64,000 bases of DNA from Osmia lignaria lignaria. Lineage: Eukaryota; Arthropoda; Insecta; Hymenoptera; Megachilidae. The DNA lies in the NCBI RefSeq assembly GCF_051020975.1, contig NC_135046.1, positions 3,534,001 through 3,598,000 on the forward strand, read 5' to 3'. Shown in pieces: positions 39,156-50,800 of this stretch. The translations under genes and the position numbers were made by a program. Numbering within the stretch: position 1 is the first letter of the stretch; each line of letters starts with the position of its first letter. The notes beneath the pieces were generated by a model. That model saw only the letters and a list, made by a program, of their open reading frames with translations, did not search any database and was not told where the DNA came from.

Positions 39156-39253
39156 GGTGTGCGGGTACCCGAAATCACGAATGAGTTCCCAACCCGAATT
39201 AACCCGACTTCTTCAGAGCGAATGGAATTTTCCATTCCGGGTACCCGCACACC
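39156..39253. mobile_element. short inverted-repeat element, GTGTGCGGGTACCCG ends
   Basis: The left end GGTGTGCGGGTACCCGAAAT is nearly identical to the reverse complement of the right end, with one difference (CCGAAAT versus CCGGAAT). The interior carries a direct repeat of AACCCGA. The element is about 98 bases with no coding capacity; outer bases may extend slightly on the right (CCCCTACC). No target duplication is visible. It is the best-preserved member of the family seen at 23171-23250 and possibly 60011-60119. Confidence 0.65.
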
Positions 39254-42047
39254 CCTACCGTTTTCATCAACCTGTCGCCTCAAGCGATGCGTTTATTCTC
39301 TCAACTACAAAAAAAAAAAAAAATTCAAAAATCCTACAACATGTTTTATCGAACAACTGTCGCGACAATTTTCCGAACAACTGTCTCTCAGGAAACTGAC
39401 GCGTCCTGCTGTGAAATTTTTGAAATCCAAATTACCGATCCACGCTTCACAAAGGAGAGAGTCGATAGGCAATAAGTAGCAAGTTACGTGGCAAACAACG
39501 AAACGTATTTCGATAATAGTTTCCCGTGATAACGGGTTTTACAGCGAAATTCGAAGTCTAAATCAGCTCGAGTTTCTGACGTGTACTAACTGCTAGTGAC
39601 GTGAACCGTATACCGCGTCTGTAACTCGTACAGGTGTATGTTCCTGGTACTTAACGGAGCAAGGTAATCCTAACCCTTGGCTATTAAATTAATCAGTCAA
39701 ACAACGCGGAACATTATTAACATAAACTTCAAAATAATCACGAAAAGCTCGTTGCAATTTAGTGTAAATACGAATTTGAATATTTCTAATTCGGAGTAGC
39801 AGATGAAAACACAATGGTCAGCATTATCATCCATAGCGGATTTTATGTGGTGGCCATTCAATTTCGTATGATACCGTTCTGGCTTGGGGAATATGGACAA
39901 ATATATCGTCTGGAGAACGGATAATATGGAAAGGCTCTCATTGTCTCGATATCAGATCGAATGAACGACGAGTAAAACCGTTCTGCTCTTCGCGACCCCT
40001 TTGCCACCGTACATTTACCGTGTTTAAATAGCTAGATGCGGTCTACACCAGTTCTCCCCTATTCGGACCGCGGTATTATCTAATTCCGATGAATTATTAA
40101 ATGAGTTTGATAACAAATGTCGCCTCCAAATCGACCCTTGCTATACACCTTCCACAGAATCTGTTCCAAACTTTGCTTATCTTTTCACCCTCGTCCTCTA
40201 TCTTCCATAATTCGAGAGATTTTAGATCATCAAAAATATATCTTGTAACATATAATATTTTTGAACTACCCTCGTTGCTCTTCTTCGAGCAGCTATCGTT
40301 TCCCACCCTCCTCAGACTCTTCTCTTCACGGAATTATCTGGTCGCCTAAGGGCTGCCATCTGTTTCGCTAGGGGAGCACACCCCTAATTAGCTACAGCGA
40401 CAGTTGTAAGCGGGCTAAATTTAATATCTAATGTGTTCGCGAGGTCTGCGCGCTACGTGGTGCAAATACAAACGATTTTTGCACGTTTCGACCACTCGTT
40501 CGGCAGTTTTTTTTTTGTAAATCAACCCCTAGCTGGGATCAACCGTGGCTAATGCAAAAATATTTCCACGTTACGACAGGATTAGCTTATTCAGGGACGA
40601 GGGATGCTTCGATGATTCTACCGTTGTGATCTTTTTAGGGACAATTTCATGTAGGGTCCTAACTACCCTCGTAGTCGTTTATATTCTTTTTACCATGGAA
40701 AATTTATCCGAAAATTAATTTCCGTGAAGGCTATCGGCGTTAGTTAAATTTCCAGCGGTATGGAAATGATCGAAAGGGACGTGAAATATGTAACAATATC
40801 TACAGATTCCTTTCGCCTCCGGTGAAGGAAATAGTAAAAATTCAGACGCGAGTAGTGGCACGGATTATCCTACTTTTCCCTTCGCGCACATATGTATGCG
40901 TTCGTGAATATTCATCTGGCTCTCATCCGATTATCCAAAAGTATCTCCGTTTCCACTCGCTTCCATCTCGCGGTTGAAAGATGAACAGAAACGAAAGGAA
41001 AGAAAATTCGAGGCCGTATAACGCCTCGATTGCTTAAAAGTGCATAAAAATTCGAAAAGTTCCTAAAATAATTTAATTGCCAAAAGTTGAAGACAATAAT
41101 ATGTAATATGAAGGACAAAGGAAGATCCTTTAAGAGGAAAGCGCTCAAGGTGTGCTTAGAGCAGCGTGTAACTAGCACCGGGCTACATTAGGGCCAATTC
41201 ATTTGCATGCACTTTTACGTCCTTCCGCCCTCAAACAAATATTTATCGCCCGAGGTTTCCCCTGTGTCGCCTCGTTTATGAATTATGCATGGGGTAACAC
41301 GGGGCCGCGTAGTAGCTCATTCCTGGCCGCAATTTCGCCATTGAAGTGTAATTTCAGCGGGTGCCGCGGTATTAGAACCAGCAACGAGCTTTTTGCAACA
41401 ACGCTTACCGGAAGGAGACGCCTGTAACCAGGTGTCGTTCAAAACGACGTCAACAAGTACAAAGGCTCTTCCCTTTAGCTCGACAAAGTACAAAGGACCG
41501 AGAAAAGGTTATTTCGCGTTTGCTAAATGAATTTGATAACGTAAAATGAATGAATTAAAGTATCAACGGTTACACGAAACAAGAGTTCAAATTTCCGAGG
41601 ATCGAAATCGAGTTCAATATCGTCGAAAAAGAAACGGTTCATTAACGAACGTTTTCGTCGCCGGCAATTTCAGCCACATGGCTGTCGCGCAAATTTATTT
41701 TCCACTGTTGAAAACACACGCCTTTGACCGTGTATTTGAACGGACTATAATATCCGGGAGTACTTCGGCCCACTGTCGGTTTTCTGATTTAACATAACCA
41801 TAAAATAATTTTTAACAAAAAATACAACCAACTTCAAAATGCGCTAAAAGGTGTAAAATAATTTCTATTTTATTTATACCAATGTTCCACAGCTATTAAT
41901 AAAACATATTTAATCGTTAAGTAGTATACTAAATACATTTCAACCTTTCCAGAAGCGGCGCAAAATTAAAAATATCCGAATAAACGATGCTGCCAATAAC
42001 GATTTGATTGCGGTATGGCGAACTTGCTATCTAAATTATCAAATGCG
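39254..42047. other. non-coding stretch, no gene recognised
   Basis: It includes an A15 run (39309-39323) and a T-run near 40510. Sequence between is intron-like. A CAACCAACTTC motif at 41825 is inverted relative to the AACCAACTTCGAAAAAGGAG motif near 42750 and may be a stray relative of that repeat. Confidence 0.5.
39309..39323. repeat. A15 homopolymer
   Basis: Fifteen consecutive A. Confidence 0.9.
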
Positions 42048-42086
42048 TCAATTGGTGACCCGCGAGTCATAGGTTGCCGACGCCTG
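42048..42086 (-). mobile_element. terminus of a decayed hAT-type DNA transposon
   Basis: Read on the minus strand from 42086 the sequence starts CAGGCGTCGGCAACCTATGA and continues CTCGCGGGTCACC. This fits the common hAT terminal form CAGGGGTSGGCAACCT followed by a CCGCGGGYC stretch, known from many animals. The element body would extend to lower coordinates, where only AT-rich sequence without coding capacity remains. The matching second end and an 8-base target duplication (ACTAGGGA would be the outer flank) were not found, so this is a solitary remnant. Confidence 0.5.
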
Positions 42087-42112
42087 ACTAGGGAACATCG
42101 GGGACTGATACA

Positions 42113-42750
42113 CTACGATTTTGATGAAACTTTGTATAAATATTTATGAAGATAGCTGTAATTCATGTCCGTTTTTTTCTTTGAGGAAGATATCAATCCT
42201 TTTATCTGAACCGCCGTTTCTATATACGTGCTTATAAGTCGTAAATAACAAAAGATATAAAACAATGGTTGAAATAAAGGTTATACTGTTTCTTGAGATT
42301 TATAAAACTGTGTGTAAATTTTTTTTTTTAAATCATCCTTTTTGCAAAATTGAATTCCCCCTCCTTTTTGAAAAACTACCTTTTTTTCAATCAATAAAAG
42401 CGCCTATTTATTATGAATTTAACAATGTATTAGAGTGTATAGTTGTTTTAATTATTCCGATGGAGTTTTTGATTTAAGTTTTTTGATCTGTCTATATTGA
42501 TCCCTAACTCGACTTATACTTGCGACGTTGATAAGATTTTTGATAAGAACCATTTTTCCATTCGTTTTACATGTCATTTACATAATTGTAAAATTAATTT
42601 CATCATCATATGACGAAGTACATATATTTTGTAGTTTTTCTATAATATACAGAGTACTTATCTACATATAAAAATAAATTGAAAATGTAGAGCAAGTAAA
42701 AAAATTATGATCGAATTGAGTAAGCTCCTCCTTTTTCGAAGTTGGTTAAA
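42113..42750 (-). mobile_element. AT-rich interspersed repeat, unclassified
   Basis: On the minus strand it begins near 42750 with a TTTTTAACCAACTTC arm, continues GAAAAAGGAGGAG and CTCAATTCGATC, is AT-rich through the middle, and ends near 42113 with TTTCATCAAAATCG. The phrase AACCGACTTCGAAAAAGGAG followed by TCAATTCG is one I know from widely dispersed repeats in insect genomes. I cannot assign a superfamily, and the limits are approximate. A frame at 42265-42477 (plus) is low-complexity and not a gene. Confidence 0.45.
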
Positions 42751-43072
42751 AATCAAATCCGAGGTTACGCGTTGATCGAACGATGCGCGTTTAAATCGCT
42801 GTTCAAACAGCCACGAGTGCTGTCAGGGAAAACAGAGGAAAGCGATGTACGGTGGATATATGTAAACGTTGATTGATCGACAGTTCGTGGAATCAATTGG
42901 TCATCCAATGAAGTGAACAATAATAGCATCGAAAAATGTTTAAAACGAGAGCCATTCAATCAATCGACGCTTGTAATCGTTATTAATTCATTTTGTAAAA
43001 TCTATGATTGATTTTGTTCTTCAACGACCTACCGTAACAAAGAAAAATTATTGAAAAATTTATTCGACTCAC

Positions 43073-43190
43073 CGGTGGTGAAAGCTGCGGAAGCTTGCCG
43101 AGTGTCGAGCAGCATGACGAAGGCAACCATAAAGACAGCCATCATCCTGGGCACAAAATTGAACCTGGTTCCCCTGCTTTCTCTAACCAT
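43073..43190 (-). CDS. first coding exon of a secreted or membrane protein (signal peptide)
   Basis: On the minus strand an ATG at 43190-43188 opens 39 complete codons plus one base and stops at a strong donor, G|GTGAGT (GT at 43072-43071). The product has a basic leader (MVRESRGTRFNFVPR), a hydrophobic core (MMAVFMVAFVMLL), and a likely signal-peptidase site in RQASA|AF, then FTTG. The intron is phase 1. A later start at 43145 (MMAVF, A at -3) would give a more typical 25-residue signal peptide. An earlier in-frame ATG at 43460 would add 90 residues without homology I can name; that stretch is more likely 5' leader. A signal-peptide exon ended by a phase-1 intron and followed by a long intron is typical of insect immunoglobulin-family and other cell-surface genes, but nothing here proves a family. 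Downstream exons are expected at lower coordinates or off the window; candidates at 4459-4506 and 2723-2935 are unproven. Confidence 0.72.
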
Positions 43191-43546
43191 TAGCCTAATT
43201 CCGGGCTGCAGCTTGCCGAAATCGTTAGCACAATCACGATTCGCGTAAGAACCGCATCCGCAATGAACAGACACACCACCGGCGTCTCTGGTTTCTTTCA
43301 AGAAACGATCAAGATTGGCCTTCCGTTCGCGAAACGATGCTCTCGAGATACACCAATGTTTATCCGCGCACGCACGCTGCCCGTTTGAGCGTTCGAACGA
43401 TTCGTCGAGCTTGGCGCATCGGAAACGTTCTCCGTAAGCGGTATCCGGACGACCTTCCATCCCAACCGATCACAGGGTAAACAAACTTACGCACGTTCCA
43501 CTTTTTCGATAGGACAACGATACACGCGTGGTCGATTAGGCGAGGA
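43191..43546 (-). other. probable 5' leader of the signal-peptide gene
   Basis: Between the TATA box and the ATG on the minus strand. It is open in the coding frame from 43460 to the ATG, with an in-frame TGA at 43472-43470. It also contains a strong donor-like GTAAGT (43490-43485), so part of the leader may be spliced or an alternative first exon may end there. Expected transcription start, by TATA spacing, is about 43515-43525; no perfect initiator was seen. Confidence 0.4.
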
Positions 43547-43553
43547 TTTTATA
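43547..43553 (-). promoter_or_regulatory. TATA box
   Basis: TATAAAA on the minus strand, within TTTTATAAAA, which is symmetric. It lies about 360 bases upstream of the ATG at 43190 and at the edge of a CpG-dense block. Placement is right for a core promoter, but many insect promoters lack TATA and AT-rich DNA gives chance matches. Confidence 0.4.
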
Positions 43554-43560
43554 AAATATT

Positions 43561-43900
43561 ACGTCCCTCGAGCGCATCCTAGATCAGTCGATTTCGATCT
43601 GGATCGATGAGGAACAACCACGAGTCCCAGCGTGTCGAACACGCGCGCGATCGTCGATCGACGACGACGAAAATATCCGCGACTGTACGCTTGGAACGCC
43701 CGGCGTTGACTGGCGTCCTCGAGGAGCAAGAGGACCGCGTCGAGCAGACGTGAACACGCCGACGTCCTGGCGTCGCGGCGCATATCACCGCCACCCCTCT
43801 AGCAAATCTCTCACCCTTTGGCCGAACCAAGCCAATCGCCGCTTACCAGTCGCCGCCCATCGCATCGCAACCCTGGCACCGCCCCCGAATTAAGATTTTC
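43561..43900. promoter_or_regulatory. CpG-dense block upstream of first exon
   Basis: Densely packed CG dinucleotides, with CGTCGATCGACG (43652-43663) palindromic and a CCAAT at 43832-43836 (plus). On the minus strand a donor-like CTG|GTAAGCG (exon side ends 43847) could end a non-coding first exon. High CpG around first exons is usual in Hymenoptera, where unmethylated promoters keep their CpGs. Chance frames here (43559-44248) have no coding support. Confidence 0.4.
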
Positions 43901-44453
43901 GACTTTTCTTAGTCGAAGCCGGTCGCACGCGTGCTGTGCCTCTCCCTTTCAATCCCTTTTGCTAACCAACCCCCTCGCCGCAGACTTGCTTTCGCGCACA
44001 TACACACTAACCGTTCTCTTACACTCTTTGTCCGAGCCGGTTCAGCATGCGAACAACGTGCCGGCTGCAAGAAGGAAATCGCGAAGTACGCGGCTAATTT
44101 TAACCTCTTGGCTAGCTTCTGTTTAACTTCGAACGAGATGTTCCTGATCCGAGCACACGCTACTGTGCCATTCAAAGCGACGAACAGATGCTCGGCTTTG
44201 TTGTTGTTTCGGGGCCGTCTTCTGTTGTACGGGAATTTTCGAGGATGAACGCACGGTTTGTTTATTGTTTATACGACCTACTTAACTGATCCTCGGTGAA
44301 CCTGCTCCTGACCGATCACGAATATAATTATACATCTATTATGGTGTAAGATTATGTAGACTACCACACTAATTTTTAATAATGTAATAACATTTTATAT
44401 GTACTTATTATTTAATCATTGAATAAGTTGTTTTTAATTGTATACCGTTAATA

Positions 44454-44822
44454 TTAACCCTTTCAACTTTAGTGAGTAAGCTTCTGGCTTGTGAGATATC
44501 CGGGTATCCGGGTCATCTGTGACCCAGGTCGCTGGGTATCTCATGAGATATATGAGACAATTGACATTAAAATTATCAGTTTTACATGATGATTCCTCTT
44601 CCATTGCAAAATACCGAATACTCATAATAAAATTTGAACAGAGTAAAATGAAATTCACAAATTGCGATTAATCTGTTCGTTTCTTATCTCTGATGTGGCC
44701 TTTCCAGTCTACTGAAACTCTTTCAAGATCTCAACTGTCTCACGTATCTCATGAGATACCTGAGTACCCGGCTGTTGTCTACCCGAGTATCTCACGGGTA
44801 CCTGATCCGAAAAAGCCCTTAA
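44454..44822. mobile_element. TTAA-flanked element with large inverted repeat
   Basis: TTAA at 44454-44457 and at 44819-44822 enclose a 361-base unit. Inside, the left arm (44491-44563, starting GTGAGATATCCGGG and ending TATGAGACAATTG) matches the reverse complement of the right arm (44732-44795, starting GTGAGATACTCGGG and ending CGTGAGACAGTTG). The spacer is 168 bases of plain AT-rich sequence. The outer bases are CCCTTTCAAC on the left and, read inward from the right, GGGCTTTTTCGG, so the terminal bases themselves do not match. TTAA targets and a CCC start suggest a piggyBac-type non-autonomous element; the mismatched tips argue for decay or another origin. There is no coding capacity. Confidence 0.55.
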
Positions 44823-47800
44823 ATATCATTCAAATTTTCCAAATATTAACTTTTACAATAAAGATTAAACAAACAGTATCCATCAAGACAAAGAGAATTT
44901 ACTTTTGCCAAAACTTCATAGGGTGGTTTACTTTCAAAGAAGAAGGAAACAAGAGAAGTGGAGAAAAATATTTACAGTTGATGCAGAATCATGTAGAATG
45001 TGACCGCGGCACCATTAGAATAATAGTGCTCATCTTTTATCAAAAGCAAGTCGGGAATGTACAGAGTGCGCTCATTTCGTATGACATTTCATTTTCGTGA
45101 AAAATCGTGGGGCTAGCTACCTCGTGTGAAATAGAGCGTGCAACAGACACCAACTTTGCGCCCGTGGATACTTTCAAACTGTGATTCCACGTCGTTCAAA
45201 TATTTTGCACCGAAAATTTACGTGCCTTGCAACTTGGACATCACTCTATTTCCCCCCTTCGCGGCCGCGATAAACTGCGCACACGAATATCATAGAATTT
45301 TTCTTCCGCGGACAAGGATCTGAATGCTTTACGAGTCTTGACAATAAAACGTTGTCTTATTAAATTTTGGGGACCATATTCTTCTATCCACTGTAAAACG
45401 ACTTCTAGCCACTTCTTTGTAATTGTTACATTAGAAGTTTGGAAAAATAACATGGAATCATGGTTGGAGAGCCGCGGTCGCAAAATAAAATTACTATTTT
45501 TGGCCGGGCTAAATCTGCGCTATAACCATTGGTTAATTTAGATTAGTCTATTAGAAGATACGGTCGGAGTTATGCTTCTGTTTACCGAGAAAGGGACAAG
45601 TATCTCCGAAGATCGCGAATTTGATTAGACGAAGAAGATTCTATCTAAATTTCTGTAATTCCTGAGACGATATTCAACGATGGTAAAAATTATGATCCGA
45701 AAAGATACTTGGAACAGTTCCATTTACCGAACAGACTTTCAGTAAATTTTTTATTAGAAATAGGTGGACAATTGTGGCGCAGAAAATACTTATTTTCTAA
45801 ACAATTCTGATTGATGGGGGCGAATATTTCCGAAAACTTTCCCAAATATCGGAGCTCTATGTTGAAGTTTCCCATGAAACTGGGTCATATACTGTTCTTT
45901 CAGTGGCTGTACGCGGACCGGCTGCACAAAACAGACTTGCGGTAAAACGTGCACGCTCGTAGCAACAAATATTTAGCTATCTTTAGTTCACGCTGAAGTA
46001 ACGTGAATGCAGCGTCGAAATTAATCGAAATCGATAGGTGAAAAATACTCGGGACGGTGTAAATATTTGAAAAAACGTTTCGACTCTATCCCTCCATACA
46101 ACAAACATTTGCCGAACTAGTTACCAATGCGAATTCTGAAAATCTGTACACATTTATTTATACCTATGCCAGCTGAAATCAAATTTGTTTTTGGTTATCT
46201 CACCATTTTTTAAAAATACCTTTAAATGAAATATCACTACGGGTATCCCCCATTTTGAAACTCGAAATCGAAAAAAGTTCTCCACCAGAATTTTCAAGTA
46301 ACCGCATGCCCCTAAATCTCACCTTTTAAACCGTATCAAAATTAACCCTTTATTCCACACGATCGTTGCAATATGAACAACCAGAACCTCTCAAAGTGAT
46401 TCAGACACGAATCCACGTATATCTCAAGTTTTGGCAGTAAACACGAAGGAAGAGGGAAGTGTATCAGAGCAGAAGAAGAAGAAGAAGAGACAGGAAGGGG
46501 TTGAAGCAGCTCTTTCATTTCGTTGATGTAAGTTTGAAGCTTGGTAGGTCTGACGGGTAACGCGTATCGAGCTTGTCCGCAAATATCCTCGGAAAAGAGG
46601 GTAAACCACCCCCTCGATCTTCTCCTAAAGTATCTAGCCGTTCATCGTCATCGGTAATCCCGGTCCCGTTCATCGTCCTAGCATTCTTCAACTATCGGTA
46701 TTCACGATTCTGTCGTTGGTTAGAACCCCGCAGATTTCGTTGGCACACCTGCAACTCGGTTATCGCACAAAGGAATTTTCCCCGCTGAAACGATTAGCCA
46801 CCCCTATCGGCTCTTGATACGAGTTCCCTCCACTTTCGTCATTAAGAGAAACTTTGGCGTTTCTGCGGGGTGGAGTTGCTGGATGGCGGTAATATCTTTA
46901 AGAGAGTTACAACACCATGAAATGATAGCCGGTGTCACGTTGGCAATAATTTCAACGCCGGGTTATCGGTGTCCCGACGCCATGATTTACTCTCCCGTAA
47001 TATAAGACCAAAGACCAGCTTCTTTTCGAGCCTCCAGGGTTTTAAAGGATGAATAATTATTGAATGCCTAAGAATTATTTCTTCAATTCTAATTTTGAAC
47101 GTACAAGTAAAATAAATAATTTTGTGGAAATAAAGGATAATATATTTGTAATATTATCTAATTAATAACATCGAGAAGCCCCCTCCTATTTATCGTTCTA
47201 ACGACTAAAATTAAACATGGAACCGAATGATTGTAGAGGATTTGGATTCAGAAGAGACCGAGCAAAGATATTGAGCGTGTCTAAGGGGGTAGGGAAGAAC
47301 GAAAAGAAGAAAATGATGTGACAATCAGAGGAGAGTTTTTGCCGAGGACACATCTGCTCTCTTATTTTCATTTTCTCCGTGAAATGATTTCCTCCGTTCC
47401 ACTAACTGAAAAAACCTCTGCGCATGACATTTCGAGCGACAACCGGCTCGATTCGTTCATGCTAAAAGAACCCGCGAAAAAAGTAATTAAATAAGAACTT
47501 TTATTAGGAAAGTTTCCGTGGGTTACCGGAGTCCCTTTTTTTTTTTATTTTCCTTTTCTTTTCGTTAAAATTTACTTGAAAAGTTAACCGCGCCTCGCTT
47601 TCAACGAATGATAATGACAGAAAGACTTTTGGTTGTCGGTGAAGTTTCCAAGTAGACGAAAGTTTCACTCGATCGTGTTTTGCGAATGAAAAGAACCTGG
47701 TTTTACTTTAACCCTTGCCTTCAGATTTTATTCTTTCAACAGTTGAATACTCTGAAATTAGTTATTTAACGTTTGAATGGCGCGACAGACAAAGCAAATT

Positions 47801-50800
47801 AACTTTTATGCGCTGCATTTGGAATATTAATTAAATTTTGATTTCTATGAAACAATATGGCAGACAATCTCCTTCGTTTCTATTCATAGGAAAGTTTGAT
47901 TCAACACTATTTACTTCGAGACAAACGCTGTATCGATCAATCGAATCGTCTCAGCTCACAAAAAACATTATCTCTCTCCGAGCAGATGAAGGTCTCCAGA
48001 AACAAAACTACGGCTTATAGGAAGCTAGAGAACCGCACTTTCGAGACTGCAAGACAGTCAATTAAGGCTCAATACAATCGATGAAAGACTATTCAAACGA
48101 TGAGACAATCGCCGATGTAATTGTAAATGTAATTGAATAAATCTTGCTGAATAGCTCATTTTCCAAAGAGACTGCCACCCTATCCATGTCTTTATGTTCC
48201 TACCTTTTTCTTTTCTCGTCTTCCTATAATTATTCAAGGTTCTCAGAAATATTTTGCTCGTATGATTAACGACAGTTCTTCCCTATATCCCTAGCGATAG
48301 CAATAAAATTGAAGTTACTATAACACACGTCATCCAAATAAGGGATTGAAAGTCCCGACGGACTAAGAGGTCCAAGATATGAAACGAGCAAAAGAATATT
48401 CTTGTTAATGTTGACGAAGCTTTAAATTTTATCCAAAGAAACTCGTTTTTCCTTTTCTCGTGTAGCATCGACGGGAACGATTTTTATCGGACGATGTTCG
48501 CTGTTTTCGCTACATGAAAAGCTCAAAAACAGAGAGATAGAGCACGTGAGGACCATTCGCCAACAAGATCGCTGTTGTGCCGAGGCAACGTGGAGCGGCT
48601 CGGATAAAAAAAGAAAAATCGAAAACAAGCCTAGCTAGTCGGATAACGGAGGAAAGAGCATAGTAGAGCTAAAATGAAAATAAAATAAAATATAAGTTCA
48701 AGAGTTAATTGAATGATGGGCCATAATTTTCAAGAATTGAAAATGTGGAAAGCATAGAAACAATCAGAGATATGGAACGAAAAGGGTGTTGAAGAGGACA
48801 GACGAGGAATTAGAGAGGAAATATCCAAATATTTCTCGGTGTTATAGCGTGGACACAAAGCGTTGACACAACAATGCGTTTCGAGCTTTTGAGCTGCTAG
48901 CTTTTCAAATCTGTCATCGGCTCATATTAACGATTATGTATTGTTCCCAGCCACTGCTAGCATCGAGAGAACAAAACCAAAATAAAAAAAAAACGGATAT
49001 ACAAGCAAAACATGAATTGTCCTCTTACATGTACCGTTTCGTACGAACGACTGAACTCGAACAGGAGAGGAACGAATCATTTAATAAAAGATACAGAGTT
49101 TTCAGCACGTAAGTGTGCATCGTGGTAACAAGTTAGCTAATAGTGCAGCGATTTATGAAGACTTCAACGTTGTTAGGTCGCGAAGTGAGCGTACAGCAAC
49201 CCTCAAAGTTGATTAATGAACGAGCCCACCGATTGGTTCGATTAAACCAGTGTAAACGAAAGGGCAACCGATAAATATTTGCCCATATAAACGTCGGCGA
49301 TTCATCGTGACTTTTCCATAAATCAACCGCTGACATTTCGTACACACAATGTTCCAACATGTTAATTTGACAAACACAAGAATCGGCTAAATTAAAAATA
49401 ATGAATAGTTGGATAAAATATACTCCAGCAGAAAATTGCAATTTCCTTTTTACATGTATTATTACGTGAAACATTATAGAAAATAACTTAACCAATTTCC
49501 TGCGTTATTAATTTTCCCATTCAATGCTTATCACTATTTAACAGGCGGGTAAAAAGGAAAACACTTTAACTGGTTAAGGGGGTGAAACGCGGCGCAGCAT
49601 GGAAACGAGATTTATATATGGAAAATCAATTTTGAACCCGTAACTTCTGGCCCCTGTACATCTGACTTACCCCAGAAGGAGCTTTGTACGCGTGTCCTCC
49701 CCCACGTGTGTACACCGAAGGCATACACGAAGAAATAGAGAAATAGGGGTTGAAAGAGAACGTGTGAGTATATCGTCGTAGCGTGGCTGCCGTTGACAGT
49801 TCTGTCTTCTCAGGCAAATTTCACTTTTTTTTTGTCAACGAACGATCGTTTGAAAGGAACGAATATTGGATTTGGTTATTGCGTTTTCGACCTTCGTAAA
49901 AATTCTCCTATTTCGATGTTTCGACGACTTATCGAGGTTTGATATCTCGTCAAAATTTGCGAGACAATTCTATTATAAAAGTAATAAAACTATAGAAATG
50001 TGTTCCAACACCGATTTTGTTGATTCTTGGATATATTGTAAAAGAAAGGGCCCTGCGTAGAATGCACCATGCGCTTTGTCCTAGTCCTTTGTCCCAATCT
50101 CTACAACATATCCAAAAATCAGGTAAATCAATGTTAAAGCCTCTTTTTTATAGTTTTACCATAAAAATGATAAATTATAGACAAACTCTGGTAATTGAAA
50201 CTTTACTTCCGTTTAACTCGACACAAACGCGAAACACTTTACGACCAACAGTTACCAGGCAAGCTGAAACTAAAGTATCAACGAATACGGTTTAACGAAC
50301 GTGCAGTTGACAAAACTCCGGAAATGGGTCGTATCAAAATTAACAGTAATCCATAGGTGGCTGTTTGGAAAGTTTCGGATTAACTCTATCGACGCGTAAG
50401 TAATAATTCACCGTTTCGCTGCTGGTTTCACGGCGAGCATCTGTATTTTTGCTACGCTCGTTTTTTATTGTCAGCAAACGAAAAGTTTCAACCACGGATT
50501 CATTTTTCTCTATCGCTGTGAATGCCTGAACGTCCGCGTCGCGAAATTCTTGGGACGCGATCGAAACAATATGCGGTGACAGTGAAACGCATTAATAGAG
50601 ATGCGCGAACGGAATAGCCGTGGATCGGAAACGCGAAAACGCCGGCATAACTGCATCGAGAAAGCAGAAATCCAACGTCCATTAAAATGAACACCCCTTG
50701 AAGAGAAAAGGGATGAATCCAAAAGGATTACAAGTTGGACGCGATCGGACGTACAGAATGACGGATCCGATAACGAAGGCTGCGCGAACCGAACCTTTCA

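Noticed and set aside
43191..43460. In-frame ATG at 43460 as the true protein start
   Set aside because: It would place the signal peptide 100 residues inside the protein; the starts at 43190 or 43145 fit a secreted protein better. Not fully excluded.
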